Of a stretch of DNA of 64,000 nt, positions 8,339-16,101 are shown piece by piece; position 1 is the first letter of the stretch, and every line of letters starts with the position of its first letter. The stretch is from FEN-680 sp036845225 (GTDB lineage Bacteria; Actinomycetota; Geothermincolia; Fen-727; Anoxymicrobiaceae). A program made the position numbers and the translations under genes. The notes beneath the pieces are model-generated. The model was given only the letters and a program-made list of their open reading frames with translations, had not been told where the DNA came from and did no database searches. The DNA lies in NCBI GenBank assembly GCA_036845225.1, contig DAIUEJ010000010.1, forward strand, positions 1-64,000. The letters run 5' to 3'.

Positions 8339-9163
8339 ATGGATGTGAAGATCGCGATACTGGTGGACAACACCACGGGGCTGCCCCCGTTCCGTGCCGA
8401 GCACGGCCTCTCGGTCTGGCTGCAGGTGGACGGGCGCTCTTTCCTCTGGGACGTGGGCCTCTCGGACCTCGCCGTGTACAACGCCAACGTCCTCGGGATA
8501 GATCTGCGGGCGGTTGAGGGGATCGGGCTCTCGCACGGCCACCTCGATCACGCGGGCGGGCTGCAGCCGATGCTCTACGCCGCTGGCCCCAAGAAGATAT
8601 ACACCCATCCCGTGGCCTGGGCCTCGCGCTACATCGTATTCGGAGAGAAGAAGATGTTCGCGGGCATACCGCTGCGCAAGGAAGCCTGCGAGACGATCTG
8701 CACGTCCATCGAGATGTCCCGCGGTCCGGTCGAAGTGCTCCCCAACGTCTGGCTCACAGGCGAGGTACCTCGAGTCACCGACTTCGAGGGGCCCGAGCCC
8801 GCGCTCTTCATCGAGAAGGACGGCGAACTGGTGCCCGACCCGTTCGATGACGATCAGGCGCTGGTGATCAAGAAACCCGACGGGTGCATCGTGCTGACAG
8901 GCTGCGCGCACTCGGGCATGGTCAACATCCTGAAGCACGCGGCGGAAACGTACGGGCCGGTGTTGGCCGTGGTGGGAGGCACGCACCTCGGCATGGGCGC
9001 GCCGCTCTCCAAGATCGAAGCCACCATGGACTACCTCGAGGAGATCCTCCCCGACAGGATGGTCGTCAACCACTGCACCGGCTCGGTGGTCATCTCCAGG
9101 ATGCTGGACCGGTTCGGCGCGCGGTTCATACCCGGGCAGTCCGGGCTGTCCCTGGAGCTCTGA
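8339..9163 (+). CDS. MBL-fold metallohydrolase, COG1237-like
   Basis: This 274-residue metallo-beta-lactamase fold protein has the metal motif SHGHLDHAGG near residue 62, a later LTGCAHSGM and a GGTHLGMG near the end. This pattern matches the group annotated as 7,8-dihydropterin-6-yl-methyl-4-aminobenzene 5'-phosphate synthase-like, a family with diverse and mostly untested substrates. ATG at 8339 follows AAAGGACAATCAA. It is a single gene between palindromic repeats. Confidence 0.8.
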   Translation: MDVKIAILVDNTTGLPPFRAEHGLSVWLQVDGRSFLWDVGLSDLAVYNANVLGIDLRAVEGIGLSHGHLDHAGGLQPMLYAAGPKKIYTHPVAWASRYIVFGEKKMFAGIPLRKEACETICTSIEMSRGPVEVLPNVWLTGEVPRVTDFEGPEPALFIEKDGELVPDPFDDDQALVIKKPDGCIVLTGCAHSGMVNILKHAAETYGPVLAVVGGTHLGMGAPLSKIEATMDYLEEILPDRMVVNHCTGSVVISRMLDRFGARFIPGQSGLSLEL

Positions 9164-9166
9164 AAA

Positions 9167-9211
9167 AGTGTAAAACCGGTGCCAGGCACTTTTCGCCTGA
9201 TTTTTTACACT
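9167..9211. repeat. Palindromic intergenic repeat, copy 2
   Basis: AGTGTAAAA (9167-9175) and TTTTACACT (9203-9211) form perfect 9-base arms around ACCGGTGCCAGGCACTTTTCG-type sequence. It shares its left half with copy 1 (GTGTAAAACCGGTGCCAGGCA). It follows the MBL-fold stop codon directly and can act as a terminator hairpin. Confidence 0.75.
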
Positions 9212-9263
9212 CGTGTACAGTGTCAAGCACCGGAACAACAGCAAGCTCAGGAGCGCGATCGTG

Positions 9264-10007
9264 ATGGGTGAAATTGACAAGACCGATGTCCTGATCGCCA
9301 CCGGTGAGGTGCGGCTCAGGGGCGACCTTCTGTCGCCGTCGCCGGGCGTGCCGCTCGTGGTCCTGTGCCACGGCATCCCGCTCTCGAAGCTTGACCCGCC
9401 CGACCCCGGTTATGCGCTGCTGGCCGGGCAACTGGCGGAGAAGGGCCTCGCGACGCTGTTCGTGAACTTCCGTGGATGCGGAGAGTCGACCGGCAACTTC
9501 TATATGGGCGGCTGGTACGAAGACCTCTGCGCGATCATGGACTTCGCGCACGAGAAATGCTCTTTCCCGAAGGTCTACCTCATGGGCTTCTCGGCCGGCG
9601 GCGCGCTGGCCATCAAGTACGCCGCGCTCAACGGTCGTGCCGACCGTGTGGCCACCTACGCCGCGCCCGCCCGCCTCACGTCGGTCTTTACGCGCTCCGA
9701 CACCCTCATGCTCATCGAGGCTGCTCGTGACGTGGGCATAATAAAGGACACCGACTTTCCTCCGACCCCCGACTGGTTCTACGAGGACATCGAATCAAAC
9801 GAGGCTCTGGATTATGTCGCGCGCGTCCGCGCTCCTCTGCTGATAGTGCACGGTGAGGAAGACGAACTCATCCCCCTGTCTCAGGGGAAGGAGTTGTTCG
9901 AAGCCGCGGGAGAGCCGAAGCAGTTCGTCGGGCTACCGCAAGGAGAACACCGCCTGCGCCGCGACCCACGCTCGGTCGAGACGTTCGTGTCCTGGCTCCG
10001 CCAATGA
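9264..10007 (+). CDS. Alpha/beta hydrolase
   Basis: This serine hydrolase of about 247 residues has VLCHGIP, the nucleophile elbow GFSAGG, an acid in HGEEDELIP and the catalytic His in QGEHR near the C terminus. The NFRGCGESTG segment is typical of peptidase S9-like or acyl esterase relatives acting on small soluble substrates. ATG at 9264 or GTG at 9261 is preferred because AGGAG lies at 9249-9253; a longer in-frame start at 9213 would reach into the upstream repeat. Substrate unknown. Confidence 0.8.
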   Translation: MGEIDKTDVLIATGEVRLRGDLLSPSPGVPLVVLCHGIPLSKLDPPDPGYALLAGQLAEKGLATLFVNFRGCGESTGNFYMGGWYEDLCAIMDFAHEKCSFPKVYLMGFSAGGALAIKYAALNGRADRVATYAAPARLTSVFTRSDTLMLIEAARDVGIIKDTDFPPTPDWFYEDIESNEALDYVARVRAPLLIVHGEEDELIPLSQGKELFEAAGEPKQFVGLPQGEHRLRRDPRSVETFVSWLRQ

Positions 10008-10021
10008 CGTCGGTCATTTTC

Positions 10022-10086
10022 CACTTTTCTTTACACTTTTTGACCGACCGCAGGGATGCAGCTTCCCGAAAGTGTAAAGAAAAGTG
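10022..10086. terminator. Eighteen-base inverted repeat between convergent genes
   Basis: Perfect 18-base arms at 10022-10039 and 10069-10086 (sense of the second arm AAAGTGTAAAGAAAAGTG) enclose a 29-base loop. The element fills the gap between the hydrolase gene and pckG, which converge here. The AGTGTAAA core matches the left part of repeat copies 1 and 2. Bidirectional terminator or a relic of the same mobile repeat family. Confidence 0.6.
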
Positions 10087-10109
10087 TAAAACGAACGACG
10101 TAACCTACG

Positions 10110-11987
10110 TTACCTCTGGGACAGCATCAGCGGCGAGACGTTATCCCCGAACTCGGCGCGCGCCTGCTCCAGCCTCCGCTTCTGCTCGTCCAGGGTCACG
10201 AAGAGCACTTCCGGGATGCCCCACTCGTTGCGGTAGACCTCCTGGATGCGGTCGATCTTCGCCAGTTGCTCGGGCACCCGGATGGTGAACTGCACCTTGT
10301 ACTGCTCTTCCGTGTACTCGACGCCCAGCGCCTCTGAGAACAGCCGCCGCAGGTCCTTGTAGATCGGGATCATCCCCGTCGGAGTCAGCAGGGCGCCGAC
10401 CTCGTCATGGACCCTCTGCTCGATCCACAGCATCCAGACCTTTTTGTCGAGCATGCCGTTGAGGTACTTCCTGTCAGGGCCCATCAGGAAGTAGTTGACC
10501 GCGAAGATACAGGGCGGCTTCGCGAGCACCGCCGCGAACTCGAGGTACTTCTGCAGGTACGTGTCCAGCGACACCGCCAGGAAGTCGAGGTTGGACATCG
10601 GGTTGAACTCCCGCACGCCCTCTGCGCCCAGCGTCGCCGCGGTGGTCTCCGATTCGAGCGAAGCACCCTTGGTTATCACTCCGTGCACCCAGTTGAACGA
10701 CTGCTCCAGGGGGACCGAGGTGTCCGTGTCGCGCCCACCGAAGATTATCGCTTTGACCGGGACTCCCGCCGGGTTCTCCAGGTTCTCGTCCATGTTCTTG
10801 AGCGAGTCCATCTTGATCGTGAACCGCGCGTTCTTGTGCGACGGGTCTATCTCCTTGCCCTTGGCGTCGGTCTTCCCCTTGTGCCACTCGCCTGAGAAGT
10901 TCGTCCCGCTCTCCGGGATCTCGCTTCCCATCCCGAGCCAGTACGGGGTGCCGTCATTCACGAGCACGTTCGAGAAGATGACCTCGCCAGGCGAGGTGAG
11001 CGCCCGGTAGATAGCCGGGTCGTCCTCGGGGTTCACGTCCTGGATGATGCCGAAGATGCCGCACTCCACGTTCACCGCGCGGACCTCGCCGCCGACCTTC
11101 TTCAGGTAGGCGATATCGTCGCCGACTATGCTCTGGCCTTCTATCATCGCGGTGGAAGTCTTCCCGCACATGCTCGGGTACGCCCCGGTCATGTACGTCT
11201 TGCGGCCCCCGGGACCGGGCACCCCGACCACGAACATGTGCTCGGTGAGCCAGCCCTCCCGAAGTCCTTTCTGGATCCCCAGCCGCATGGCGAGCTTCTT
11301 CAAGCCCATAGAGTTGCCGCCGTACTGGGTGTTCACGCTGTAGACCGTGTTCGCCTCGAGGTCGATGAACATGCGGCGCTTGTCGATGTCGGCGCTCACG
11401 TTGTTCTCCAGCCGGCCGGCGGCGTGCAGGAACCTGAATATCTCAGCGTTCTTGTCCGCGCTCTTGAACTCCTCATAGCCCGCTCTGTAGAGCTGATCTT
11501 CACTGTGTCCCACGTAGAACGAGTCCGTGATCTGGCAGCACAACTGAGAGAACGCCGAGCCTCTCGGCCCGAGGCAATAGAAACGGACGATCATCTCTTT
11601 GCCCTTCATAGAGCCGTCGAGGATGCCCAGGACCTCTGCAAGCCCTTCGTCTCTCACCATGTAGTTGATGTGCTCGCCCAGGTGCACGTTAGGGGGAAGC
11701 AGGTAGCGCGTGTTCTCTTTGTCGCGGCCCTGATCGCGCATGCCGTCGAAGTGGCAGGTGTGCCCCTCGATGGACAGCGCAAACTCCTCGCCCCTCTCGA
11801 GGGCCTGGCGCCTCACGTAGGCGACGTCCTCGTCGGACTCGGTCGCGATGAAGACCGAGTCGGGCTTGCAGAGCGCTACCGTCTCAGCCACGAACCTGTC
11901 GATGTCGGGCCGCCCGAGCGCTTCCAGCTTGGCGCATTGGGCTTCGGGGAGTCTGGCCTTCAAGTACTCAAGGTCTGTGTCAGCCAT
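10110..11987 (-). CDS. pckG: Phosphoenolpyruvate carboxykinase (GTP)
   Basis: This 625-residue GTP-dependent PEPCK interconverts oxaloacetate + GTP and PEP + GDP + CO2 in gluconeogenesis or anaplerosis. The GTP-type kinase loop AYPSMCGKTS with its reactive Cys is near residue 267. RKTYMTGAYPSMCGKT precedes the metal-binding region, and FGGRDTDTSVPLEQSFNW marks the guanine-binding region. I chose ATG at 11987 because GAGGAGGAGCG precedes it; a longer frame would read through the structured leader. Monocistronic, with its own promoter (12113-12141). Confidence 0.95.
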   Translation of the reverse strand: MADTDLEYLKARLPEAQCAKLEALGRPDIDRFVAETVALCKPDSVFIATESDEDVAYVRRQALERGEEFALSIEGHTCHFDGMRDQGRDKENTRYLLPPNVHLGEHINYMVRDEGLAEVLGILDGSMKGKEMIVRFYCLGPRGSAFSQLCCQITDSFYVGHSEDQLYRAGYEEFKSADKNAEIFRFLHAAGRLENNVSADIDKRRMFIDLEANTVYSVNTQYGGNSMGLKKLAMRLGIQKGLREGWLTEHMFVVGVPGPGGRKTYMTGAYPSMCGKTSTAMIEGQSIVGDDIAYLKKVGGEVRAVNVECGIFGIIQDVNPEDDPAIYRALTSPGEVIFSNVLVNDGTPYWLGMGSEIPESGTNFSGEWHKGKTDAKGKEIDPSHKNARFTIKMDSLKNMDENLENPAGVPVKAIIFGGRDTDTSVPLEQSFNWVHGVITKGASLESETTAATLGAEGVREFNPMSNLDFLAVSLDTYLQKYLEFAAVLAKPPCIFAVNYFLMGPDRKYLNGMLDKKVWMLWIEQRVHDEVGALLTPTGMIPIYKDLRRLFSEALGVEYTEEQYKVQFTIRVPEQLAKIDRIQEVYRNEWGIPEVLFVTLDEQKRRLEQARAEFGDNVSPLMLSQR

Positions 11988-12106
11988 TGTCTCGCTCCTC
12001 CTCGGTCCCACCTCGGTGGGACCTGATGTACCGGTGGAAGGGTACCGTCGACCACCGAGGTGAATCTCCGGGATATATTCCGGCGGCGGCGGTGCCACCG
12101 CGCTCT
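11988..12106 (-). promoter_or_regulatory. Highly structured 5' leader of pckG
   Basis: Between the probable transcription start and the Shine-Dalgarno lie, in mRNA order, a GCGGTGGCACCGC palindrome (12101-12089), a near-palindrome CCGGAATATATCCCGG (12083-12068), CACCTCGGTGG (12062-12052), CGGTGG...CCACCG arms, and a 9+9 hairpin GGTCCCACC/GGTGGGACC (12023-12004). The hairpin ends against the GAGGAGG ribosome site. CACCTCGGTGG is fully complementary (11 bp) to CCACCGAGGTG inside that last hairpin, so two exclusive folds exist. No known riboswitch class was recognised. Confidence 0.55.
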
Positions 12107-12112
12107 CGACGT

Positions 12113-12141
12113 ATATTAGAGAAACCGGCCCTGCTAGTCAA
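12113..12141 (-). promoter_or_regulatory. Promoter of pckG
   Basis: On the minus strand TTGACT (12141-12136), a 17-base spacer and TAATAT (12118-12113) form a strong sigma-70-type promoter. Transcription should begin near 12106, giving a leader of roughly 120 bases. Confidence 0.7.
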
Positions 12142-12242
12142 AATTCATCCTCTCGATTCAGCAATGCGGTGAAAAAGCCTGCGTGCTCAGGTGCGGCTAC
12201 ACGGCCAGCCTGTAGAAATCCACCCGCCCCGACGCCTGTTGC

Positions 12243-12271
12243 TTGACTTGCTCTACCCGTGAACCTATAAT
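12243..12271 (+). promoter_or_regulatory. Promoter of the M23 peptidase gene
   Basis: TTGACT (12243-12248), a 17-base spacer and TATAAT (12266-12271) give a near-consensus sigma-70 promoter. It reads into the M23 peptidase gene, whose translation appears to start at 12334. Confidence 0.75.
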
Positions 12272-12333
12272 TTGCTTGTAATGCTTCCTCTCCCTCCCTC
12301 TCGCGATGACCGGCTCATGGACGGAGGAGTACC

Positions 12334-14055
12334 ATCGAACATCCACCACGCAGGCGCGCCTTACTCTGGCTGCTCCTCACGCTCACCATCCTGCCGCTCC
12401 TGTTGTGCTTTGCGCCCCTGCCCGAGGCCCTGGCTTCGGGCGGTTATTCCTGGCCCGTCCAGGGCCCGGTCCTCCGTGGCTTTGAAAAACCCACCGGGTC
12501 ATACGGGGAGGGCGGACACCAGGGTGTCGACATAGCGGCGTCCCCAGGCATGCCAGTGCGCGCCGCTGGAGACGGCACAGTGGCGTGGGTCGGCGAGGTC
12601 CCGAGGGGCAGGTTCGTCTCCATCTCCCACGCTGACGGCGCCAGGACGACCTATCTCGATCTCGCAGACGTCACGGTGAGGGTCGGGCAAGCCGTTCGGC
12701 GAGGCGAGCCCGTCGGGACCGTTGGCGGGACGCGGGATGCCTCCACTGGAGGCCCGCACCTTCACTTCGACGCCTGCATCAACGGCAGCCCGATCGACCC
12801 CAGGCTGCTCATGAGCGGCATGGACACCGCTTCCTACATAAGGCTGTGCCCGGTCGAAAGGCCCGGGGGCGCTCAGCGGGCGGGGCAACCGGCGCCGGGC
12901 CCGAGGCAGGGCCTCCTGAGTCAGGTCGCGCACCCGTTCAAGAGCGCATTCCATTCGATCGGCGCCGGGCTGAGCGCCGCGTGGCGCGGAGTGCGCGCCG
13001 CCGGCAAGTGGGTCGGGAGCGGCTTCGACGAGTTCTGGGACAAGCTCCTCTACCCGGCCATCCGCAAGTGCGGACACTGCGTCGCGGTAGCCGCGAAGTG
13101 GTGCTGGAGCAACAGGTATTTCAAGGGAGTGGCGCTCGCCCTCGCCGCGGCGGCCGTGATCGTGGTGGGCATCATCGTCGTGGTGCTCACGCTTCCGGTC
13201 TCGATCGTGTGCGGGATAGTGGCCGCTATCGGCGCGACGCTGGCCTGCCTCGCCTGGGGCATCTACTACGCCGCCACCCACCCCAGCGGCTTCAACTGCA
13301 CCGAGTGTTTCTTCAAGTGCCTGAGCTCGGGGGCGGCCGTGGCGGTCACCGTCCTGAGCCTGGGCTCGCTCAGCGCCGCCTTCTCGGCCGGGCTCGCGGA
13401 GATGGGTCTGCTCGGCACCATCGAGAGCGCTGTCGGGAACGGCGTTCTATCCATGCTGTTCGAGGCGTCAACGTCCTACCTGTTCACGGGTCACGTGTCG
13501 GTCAAGCGCATGCTGGTCGCATTCGGGATCGGCCTGGTGTCCGGCCCGGTCGGCAAGGCGGTAAAGGAAGGCCTGGTCGGAAGCCGGGCGTTCCAGGCGA
13601 TCGCCGTGAGCGTTTCGGAGGGCAGGCTGGCGATGAGCGTGAGGACCGTGGTCGTCTTCCTCCACGAGAGCGGCAACACCCTGTTCGCGATGATCACGGT
13701 GCTCAAAGAAGGAGCGACGGCGTTCGGGGGCAAGCTCGTCTACCTGGCGTTCTCAGGCGCGTTCGGCACGACCTGCAACATCGCCTCGTGCATGATGAAC
13801 CACAAGCCCATCACGTTCTCCGGCATGCTCGCTTCTTTCCTGACCGGCGTGGCTATGGGGGCGATAGGGCTGACTTTCAAGGGGCTGGGCCTCCAGGGGA
13901 TGTTCGCGCGGTTCAAGGTCTTCAAGGATGGCTTCGGCCGGGTGGCGAGCGGCCTGATCACCAAGCTCTTGAGTAAGACCATCCACAAGGCTTTGAGCAG
14001 CGGCCTTCAGTCGGGTTTCAAGAGGCTCTTCCACGAGAAGGGCCCAACTTTGTAA
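12334..14055 (+). CDS. Exported M23 (LytM) peptidase with large multi-pass C-terminal region, apparent AUC start
   Basis: Reading from ATC at 12334 gives 573 residues that begin with a near-ideal signal peptide: basic PPRRR, a Leu-rich core, then an Ala-x-Ala site near residue 35. GGAGGAG at 12323-12329 sits at normal distance and no ATG/GTG/TTG precedes the signal in frame; the first usual start (TTG, 12403) would cut the signal in half. The M23 domain (about 36-150) has zinc ligands HQGVD (His62, Asp66) and HLH (His142/144). Residues 260-520 hold several hydrophobic helices, Cys pairs (CTECFFKC, CNIASC) and amphipathic C-terminal helices with no family I know. Confidence 0.75.
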   Translation: MEHPPRRRALLWLLLTLTILPLLLCFAPLPEALASGGYSWPVQGPVLRGFEKPTGSYGEGGHQGVDIAASPGMPVRAAGDGTVAWVGEVPRGRFVSISHADGARTTYLDLADVTVRVGQAVRRGEPVGTVGGTRDASTGGPHLHFDACINGSPIDPRLLMSGMDTASYIRLCPVERPGGAQRAGQPAPGPRQGLLSQVAHPFKSAFHSIGAGLSAAWRGVRAAGKWVGSGFDEFWDKLLYPAIRKCGHCVAVAAKWCWSNRYFKGVALALAAAAVIVVGIIVVVLTLPVSIVCGIVAAIGATLACLAWGIYYAATHPSGFNCTECFFKCLSSGAAVAVTVLSLGSLSAAFSAGLAEMGLLGTIESAVGNGVLSMLFEASTSYLFTGHVSVKRMLVAFGIGLVSGPVGKAVKEGLVGSRAFQAIAVSVSEGRLAMSVRTVVVFLHESGNTLFAMITVLKEGATAFGGKLVYLAFSGAFGTTCNIASCMMNHKPITFSGMLASFLTGVAMGAIGLTFKGLGLQGMFARFKVFKDGFGRVASGLITKLLSKTIHKALSSGLQSGFKRLFHEKGPTL

Positions 14056-14067
14056 AGGAGGAATGAG

Positions 14068-14373
14068 ATGCAGCAGGAAGTCACCGCAAAGCAGTTCAGG
14101 CAGTTCATGGTGACGATCGCACTTGCGTTCGCGGGGATATTCGTGATGGCCCTGGGCGCGAACATGACTACCGCCGCCGGGCAATTCACTTTCTTCCCCG
14201 GTGGGCCGATAGCTCTGGTCGGGATCGGCATGCTGGCCGCCGCGGGCTACAACCACTACCGGACCCGGTTCAAGGGGAAGTCGGGCGGGCGTGCCTTCGC
14301 GAAGTACATGGCCCTCGCGGCGGTCAACGGGTTCATCGCTATGCTGCTGGCCCGCTTTCTGTTTCACCGCTAG
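14068..14373 (+). CDS. Small membrane protein of unknown function
   Basis: This 101-residue protein has three hydrophobic segments (about 12-33, 47-64 and 78-97) and positive charges in the loops. ATG at 14068 follows AAAGGAGGAATGAG, a very strong ribosome site, 12 bases after the M23 gene, so the two form an operon and may work together in the envelope. Its last 35 bases overlap the 3' end of the convergent NapH-like gene. No family recognised. Confidence 0.7.
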   Translation: MQQEVTAKQFRQFMVTIALAFAGIFVMALGANMTTAAGQFTFFPGGPIALVGIGMLAAAGYNHYRTRFKGKSGGRAFAKYMALAAVNGFIAMLLARFLFHR

Positions 14374-15250
14374 GCTCGCCGCCCAGGCGGAAGCCCGAAC
14401 TCACCGCTTTCTCGGGGCAGGCTTTCTTGCACGAGAGGCAGCGCACGCACTCCACCGAGTTCGCGTTCTCGTAGATGTTGATGTCGACCGGGCAGGAATG
14501 CCGGCACTCCCCGCACTTCGTGCACTTGGCGCTGTCCACCCTCATGCGATAGAAACTGAACGGGGTGAGCAGGGCATAAGCGCCGCCGAGCGCGCACGCC
14601 GCCCGGCAGAAAGGCCGCTTGGTCACGACCATCCAGGCGAGGAACCCGACCAGGATCGCGATCTTCAGCCAGAAGAACCATCCCACCCCGGGAAGCGGCG
14701 TCTTGGGCGGCAGTATCTTGAGAGGGAGCGCGCCCTCGAGCGCCCCGGCCGGACAGAGGCGAGAGTACCAGTTGACCCCGGTTATGTACGGGATCAGCAT
14801 CGCCACCACCACCAGGCCGAAGTACTTTCCGAAGCGCATCCACTGGGGCAGCCCGACCTTGGGCGTCGGGATCTTGTACAGCAGGTCCTGCAGAAGCCCG
14901 AACGGACATATCCACCCGCAGACGAGGCGGCCGGTCGCCACCCCGATGATCCCTATGAACCCGACGACGTAGAGCATGGCGCTCACCGGGAAGGCGGCCT
15001 GCTTCTTGACCGCCGCCACCAGCCTGGCGCCGTGCGAGGCGGCGCTGACCCTGGGCGAGAGGATCGCGAACGAGTGCTGCAGGCTGCCGATCGGACACGA
15101 GTAAAGGGCGAGCGGGCACGCGTAGCAGTTGAATCCGGGAAAGCAGAGCCCCTTCGCCTTGCCCTGATAGATGGTGCGCGTTGAGAAGTAGATGAACCAG
15201 GGGTTGGCCACCAGCGTGGCGATGACCTGCGTCCAGCGACGCGCCCGCAC
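14339..15250 (-). CDS. NapH/CcoG-like membrane 4Fe-4S protein
   Basis: This 303-residue polytopic protein contains CYACPLALYSCP, CGWICPFG and RLCPAGAL membrane-associated cysteines. The C-terminal ferredoxin pair is CTKCGECRHSCP and CVRCLSCKKACP. This is the NapH/RdxA/YccM pattern of membrane electron-transfer proteins linking quinol or ferredoxin to a periplasmic or surface partner. GTG at 15250 overlaps the preceding TAG by one base (TAGTG), so translation is coupled to the CXXC peptide. It is the third gene of a redox operon starting at 15924. Confidence 0.85.
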   Translation of the reverse strand: MRARRWTQVIATLVANPWFIYFSTRTIYQGKAKGLCFPGFNCYACPLALYSCPIGSLQHSFAILSPRVSAASHGARLVAAVKKQAAFPVSAMLYVVGFIGIIGVATGRLVCGWICPFGLLQDLLYKIPTPKVGLPQWMRFGKYFGLVVVAMLIPYITGVNWYSRLCPAGALEGALPLKILPPKTPLPGVGWFFWLKIAILVGFLAWMVVTKRPFCRAACALGGAYALLTPFSFYRMRVDSAKCTKCGECRHSCPVDINIYENANSVECVRCLSCKKACPEKAVSSGFRLGGEPSGETESGPAA

Positions 15251-15405
15251 TAGATCAGTCCAATACAGTCCAGGCAGATAACGATCCCGTTGCCGAGGAC
15301 CTTGTCGAAGCCTCCCAGCATAAGGCCGGTGACCAGCATGAGCACGAAGACGAGGGCGAGAAGATAGGGCGCTCTCATGCGCCTGATGAACCCGGACACT
15401 CTCAC
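15250..15405 (-). CDS. CD1871A family CXXC motif-containing peptide
   Basis: This 51-residue peptide has a basic start, one transmembrane helix (LLALVFVLMLVTGLML) and a C terminus ending VICLDCIGLI. It matches the small CD1871A family, whose members end in a conserved (I)CLxCIG motif and are found next to NapH-like Fe-S proteins and thioredoxin-like proteins in anaerobes. GTG at 15405 follows AGGAGGGAGGG. The CXXC pair near the membrane surface suggests thiol-disulfide electron transfer. The family call is from pattern and context. Confidence 0.75.
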   Translation of the reverse strand: MRVSGFIRRMRAPYLLALVFVLMLVTGLMLGGFDKVLGNGIVICLDCIGLI

Positions 15406-15432
15406 CCCTCCCTCCTGGCTAGGCGCGCGTGA

Positions 15433-15924
15433 TCACTGGCCCGGCACGGTCTGTATCGGCGTCGGCGACTGTGACGGCCCTGAGCCGGGCGGGAACGGCG
15501 ACCCCGGGATGGTCGTGACGTTAGGCGACGACGTGGGAGCTGTGGTCTTGCCGGCCTTCTGCGGGATCATACTCTGGATCGTCGAAAGCAGGTCGTCCTC
15601 CATCGGCTTGCCCATGAAGGTCTGTTTGGTCTCCCCAGCGGTGTTGGTGATGATGATAGTGGGGTTCATCGAAACGTGGTATTTCGCTATTGCGCTCTTG
15701 CTCGAAGGGCTGTCGTAGTCGTAAATGGTGAAGGTCACCTTATCGCCGAACTGCTTCTGCGCCTTGTCGACCATCGCTTTGGTGTCCGCGTATGAAGGGC
15801 TGTTCTTCCCGATGAACACGATGACCTGCGGCTTGCCCTGGGTGCACCCCGCAAGCAGTGCCAGCGTTCCCGCCAGCATGGCAAGGCACAGTAACGTCAC
15901 AAGAGCGGTTTTTCCTGTCTTCAT
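15433..15924 (-). CDS. Thioredoxin-fold lipoprotein lacking the CXXC pair
   Basis: About 163 residues with a signal peptide and lipobox LLAGC. Then comes a thioredoxin-like domain: VIVFIGKNSPSY at the place of the active-site loop, a cis-Pro-type NPTIII strand, and GKPMEDDLLSTI helix. The active-site cysteines are replaced (NSPS). A Pro/Ser/Thr-rich tail of about 40 residues follows. ATG at 15924 fits GGAGGTTGTTG; an earlier TTG pair is possible. It is first in the operon with the CXXC peptide and NapH-like protein, so it may be a docking rather than a catalytic partner. Confidence 0.75.
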   Translation of the reverse strand: MKTGKTALVTLLCLAMLAGTLALLAGCTQGKPQVIVFIGKNSPSYADTKAMVDKAQKQFGDKVTFTIYDYDSPSSKSAIAKYHVSMNPTIIITNTAGETKQTFMGKPMEDDLLSTIQSMIPQKAGKTTAPTSSPNVTTIPGSPFPPGSGPSQSPTPIQTVPGQ

Positions 15925-15963
15925 CAACAACCTCCGGCATCGGCTTTTGCGCTATTCTGGCAT

Positions 15964-15992
15964 ATGGTAGCACCGGCGCGCGGGCATATCAA
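15964..15992 (-). promoter_or_regulatory. Promoter of the redox operon (15.25-15.92 kb)
   Basis: On the minus strand TTGATA (15992-15987), a 17-base spacer ending TGC and TACCAT (15969-15964) form a sigma-70 promoter. The TGC-TACCAT -10 context is identical to that of the flp pilin promoter at 30365-30393. Confidence 0.6.
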
Positions 15993-16018
15993 AAGCCGAG
16001 AGAGCGCCTCTCATCGTG

Positions 16019-16048
16019 TTGCGGCTCGCGTGACCGCATTGATATGAT
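16019..16048 (+). promoter_or_regulatory. Possible promoter of the aldehyde ferredoxin oxidoreductase gene
   Basis: TTGCGG (16019-16024), 18 bases and TATGAT (16043-16048) precede the AOR gene by about 50 bases. Moderate match to sigma-70 consensus. Confidence 0.45.
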
Positions 16049-16101
16049 TCAGTGGCCCCTTATCCCGGAGGCCGATGGCCTGAACCCACGGAGGTTTCTT
16101 G

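Noticed and set aside
12082..12104. T-box-like GGTGGCACCGCCG on the pckG leader strand
   Set aside because: It resembles the T-box antiterminator core, but no specifier stem, no terminator and no tRNA-related gene follow; a simple palindrome explains it.
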